Positions 62,776 through 64,000 of a stretch of 64,000 bases of DNA are shown here, in pieces. Position numbers and translations under genes: made by a program. Under the pieces are notes generated by a model. The model was not told the DNA's origin. It made no database searches and saw nothing but the letters and a program-made list of their open reading frames with translations. Source of the DNA: Psococerastis gibbosa (lineage: Eukaryota; Arthropoda; Insecta; Psocodea; Psocidae); assembly GCA_963971405.1 (NCBI GenBank), contig OZ020484.1:16988001-17052000 (forward strand), in the 5' to 3' direction. How positions within the stretch are numbered: position 1 is the first letter of the stretch; each line of letters begins with the position of its first letter.

Positions 62776-63698
62776 TTATGTTATAGGCACCGTCCCGTTA
62801 CATTTGTGACTGCTTTTAGCGGTCTTTGATATTTTATAATTTTTGAATTCGGAATGTGAAATAGGAAAATCGTCAGCCAAGTCAATAGTCTGAAAGAAAA
62901 TTGAGGTAAGAGAGACACTATATAATGCATAAATACATTAAATAAGCTTACAGGAATGCTATTGAAGGTTTCATTGAAAATTCTATGAACCCTTAGGGAC
63001 AATAATTATTGGAATTTAAATTATGACTCGTTGCTGTGTAACAATTTGAATTTACACATCTCATCTTACATTATGAATGATCCTAACCAAATTGTTGAAT
63101 ATCGTAGCCCTGTATGTTACTTGTACAGATACTTCACTGAGGTGTATACATTCATAAGGCGGGGTTTCCACCGACCTCTCATTGCAGAATGCAAAGACAT
63201 TGGCGTTGTAGCAGACATTGAAGACTTCGGCGGATATTCCACCGACCTCTCATTGCAGAATACAAATGACATTGACAGAAATTTTTGTTTTACTCTATGC
63301 CATAGTTAAAATTGATCAATGATCAGAGTAAAATCACAAACAAACTAAAATTAATGGAATATGTTAAGTACAAACATTTTAATAGATTTCTATAAAAAGA
63401 AAAATTCAAATTTCCGTCAATGTCATTTGCATTCTGCAATGAGAGGTCGGTGGAAACCCCGCCTAATGGTGAGTGAATAAAGAGCGAGATAAAATGGGCT
63501 TGGTAATAACAGGCGGCTTACTGGTTTGTTTTAACTGAAGCACTATTAAACTATTGTACTTACATCAACAGGGACGAACCAGTCCAGGATATCAAGTATT
63601 AGGGAGCAGAGGACAACCACCAGAAGCCAAGGCAATACTCCAGCAGACATGTAACGGGCCAGCTGCGAAGCAAGGGACTGTCGGGGATGAATTGCAAC
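62776..63698 (-). CDS. C-terminal exons of an unidentified membrane protein (5' end outside window)
   Basis: Exon 63698-63564 (45 codons, both junctions in phase 0) encodes a basic lead RQSLASQLARYM and a membrane helix VLPWLLVVVLCSLILDILDW. After a GTAAGT donor, the exon 62889-62776, with the strong acceptor CAATTTTCTTTCAG, gives a 37-residue polar tail (TIDLADDFPISHSEF, KISKTAKSSHKCNG) and TAA. The tail is Lys/Ser-rich, probably cytosolic. I do not recognise the family. The intron between contains a MITE. Earlier exons must lie right of 64000; a LINE fragment occupies the start of that upstream intron. Confidence 0.6.
63158..63463. mobile_element. Foldback MITE with TAA target duplication
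   Basis: The arms GGCGGGGTTTCCACCGACCT and complement are flanked by TAA (63155-63157, 63464-63466). Near the left end a diverged 17-mer (GGCGTTGTAGCAGACAT) is followed by a second copy of the arm (CGGCGGATATTCCACCGACC), so the left side has a duplicated terminus. The core GATCAATGATC, CAAACAAACTAAAATTAATGG is shared with 12317, 8916 and 28265. Confidence 0.85.
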
Positions 63699-63784
63699 CT
63701 GAAAATAAATGACCATCTGTTTGCAGATTTGGCACAGGCTAAATTCAACACAACGGTATTAGTTTGTTCCCCCAACTAATACCG

Positions 63785-64000
63785 CTTTATCAGCTCTTCC
63801 AGAAGTTCAGGTAGTTGTTGTATGTTGTAACTGACTTAGGTTGGCGCGTCCAGCCCCGAGGGGACTTTTGGCCGCTGCCACTAAACCACACCACCTCAGA
63901 CGATCTTCCGCCGCTAGCTGCCAGTCTCGGGTGCCGGTGGCGTGCACATCTTCGAGCACTTGGTCTCTCCACCCTAGTCTTGGCCTACTGGGACGCCTAG
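63785..64000 (-). mobile_element. LINE ORF2 C-terminus, second family (runs off window)
   Basis: The minus strand encodes PRLGWRDQVLEDVHATGTRD, then WQLAAEDRLRWCGLVAAA, the usual 'W..DL...G..DW...A.DR..WR' ending of LINE reverse-transcriptase ORFs. The coding stretch stays open to its stop in the visible part. It differs from the family at 2405. Confidence 0.75.

Overview
The window is nuclear DNA from an animal with intron-rich genes, almost certainly an invertebrate and possibly an arthropod. The evidence is spliced genes with GT-AG introns, orthologues of metazoan proteins (a KDM3 histone demethylase, ERCC8/CSA, OGFOD3, POMT2 and a CDKL1/4 kinase), AT-rich introns, and a dense load of SINEs, foldback MITEs and LINE 3' ends. 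No bacterial operons, rRNA genes, functional tRNA genes or CRISPR arrays were seen. I rebuilt the gene models by joining exons whose splice sites keep the reading frame and whose conceptual protein follows remembered family sequences. No alignment program was run.

Layout, left to right. 306-5863 (+): C-terminal half of a KDM3/JMJD1 H3K9 demethylase with the complete JmjC core. 7915-11405 (+): complete three-exon ERCC8. 12829-15268 (-): complete four-exon OGFOD3, convergent with ERCC8. 20502-28716 (+): ten-exon POMT2, possibly lacking a short N-terminal exon. 29176-29403 (+): small one-exon gene for a 75-residue single-pass membrane protein. 31161-35758 (-): CDKL1/CDKL4-type kinase with an unusual N-terminal extension and two possible C-termini. 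39279-55408 (-): twelve-exon gene for a 1366-residue ankyrin-repeat protein, probably driven by a promoter and non-coding first exon near 61.8-62.0 kb. 62776-63698 (-): the last two coding exons of an unidentified membrane protein that runs off the right edge.

The genes do not form one pathway. They are ordinary housekeeping genes for chromatin, transcription-coupled repair, O-mannosylation and a probable ciliary kinase. The space between and inside them is mostly mobile DNA: (i) a modular family of palindromic MITEs with 3-bp TTA/TAA target duplications whose arms carry the 17-mer GACGTGGTAGCAGACAT; (ii) a tRNA-derived SINE family; (iii) a second dispersed repeat with a conserved head; (iv) a young non-coding LTR element in an ankyrin-gene intron; (v) a hAT-type MITE inside a Harbinger-like MITE; (vi) LINE 3' fragments, a Tc1-like relic and several long inverted repeats. 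The MITE family is the most interesting signal. It shows repeated nesting, swapped ends and cores, and one copy that abuts a POMT2 splice site.
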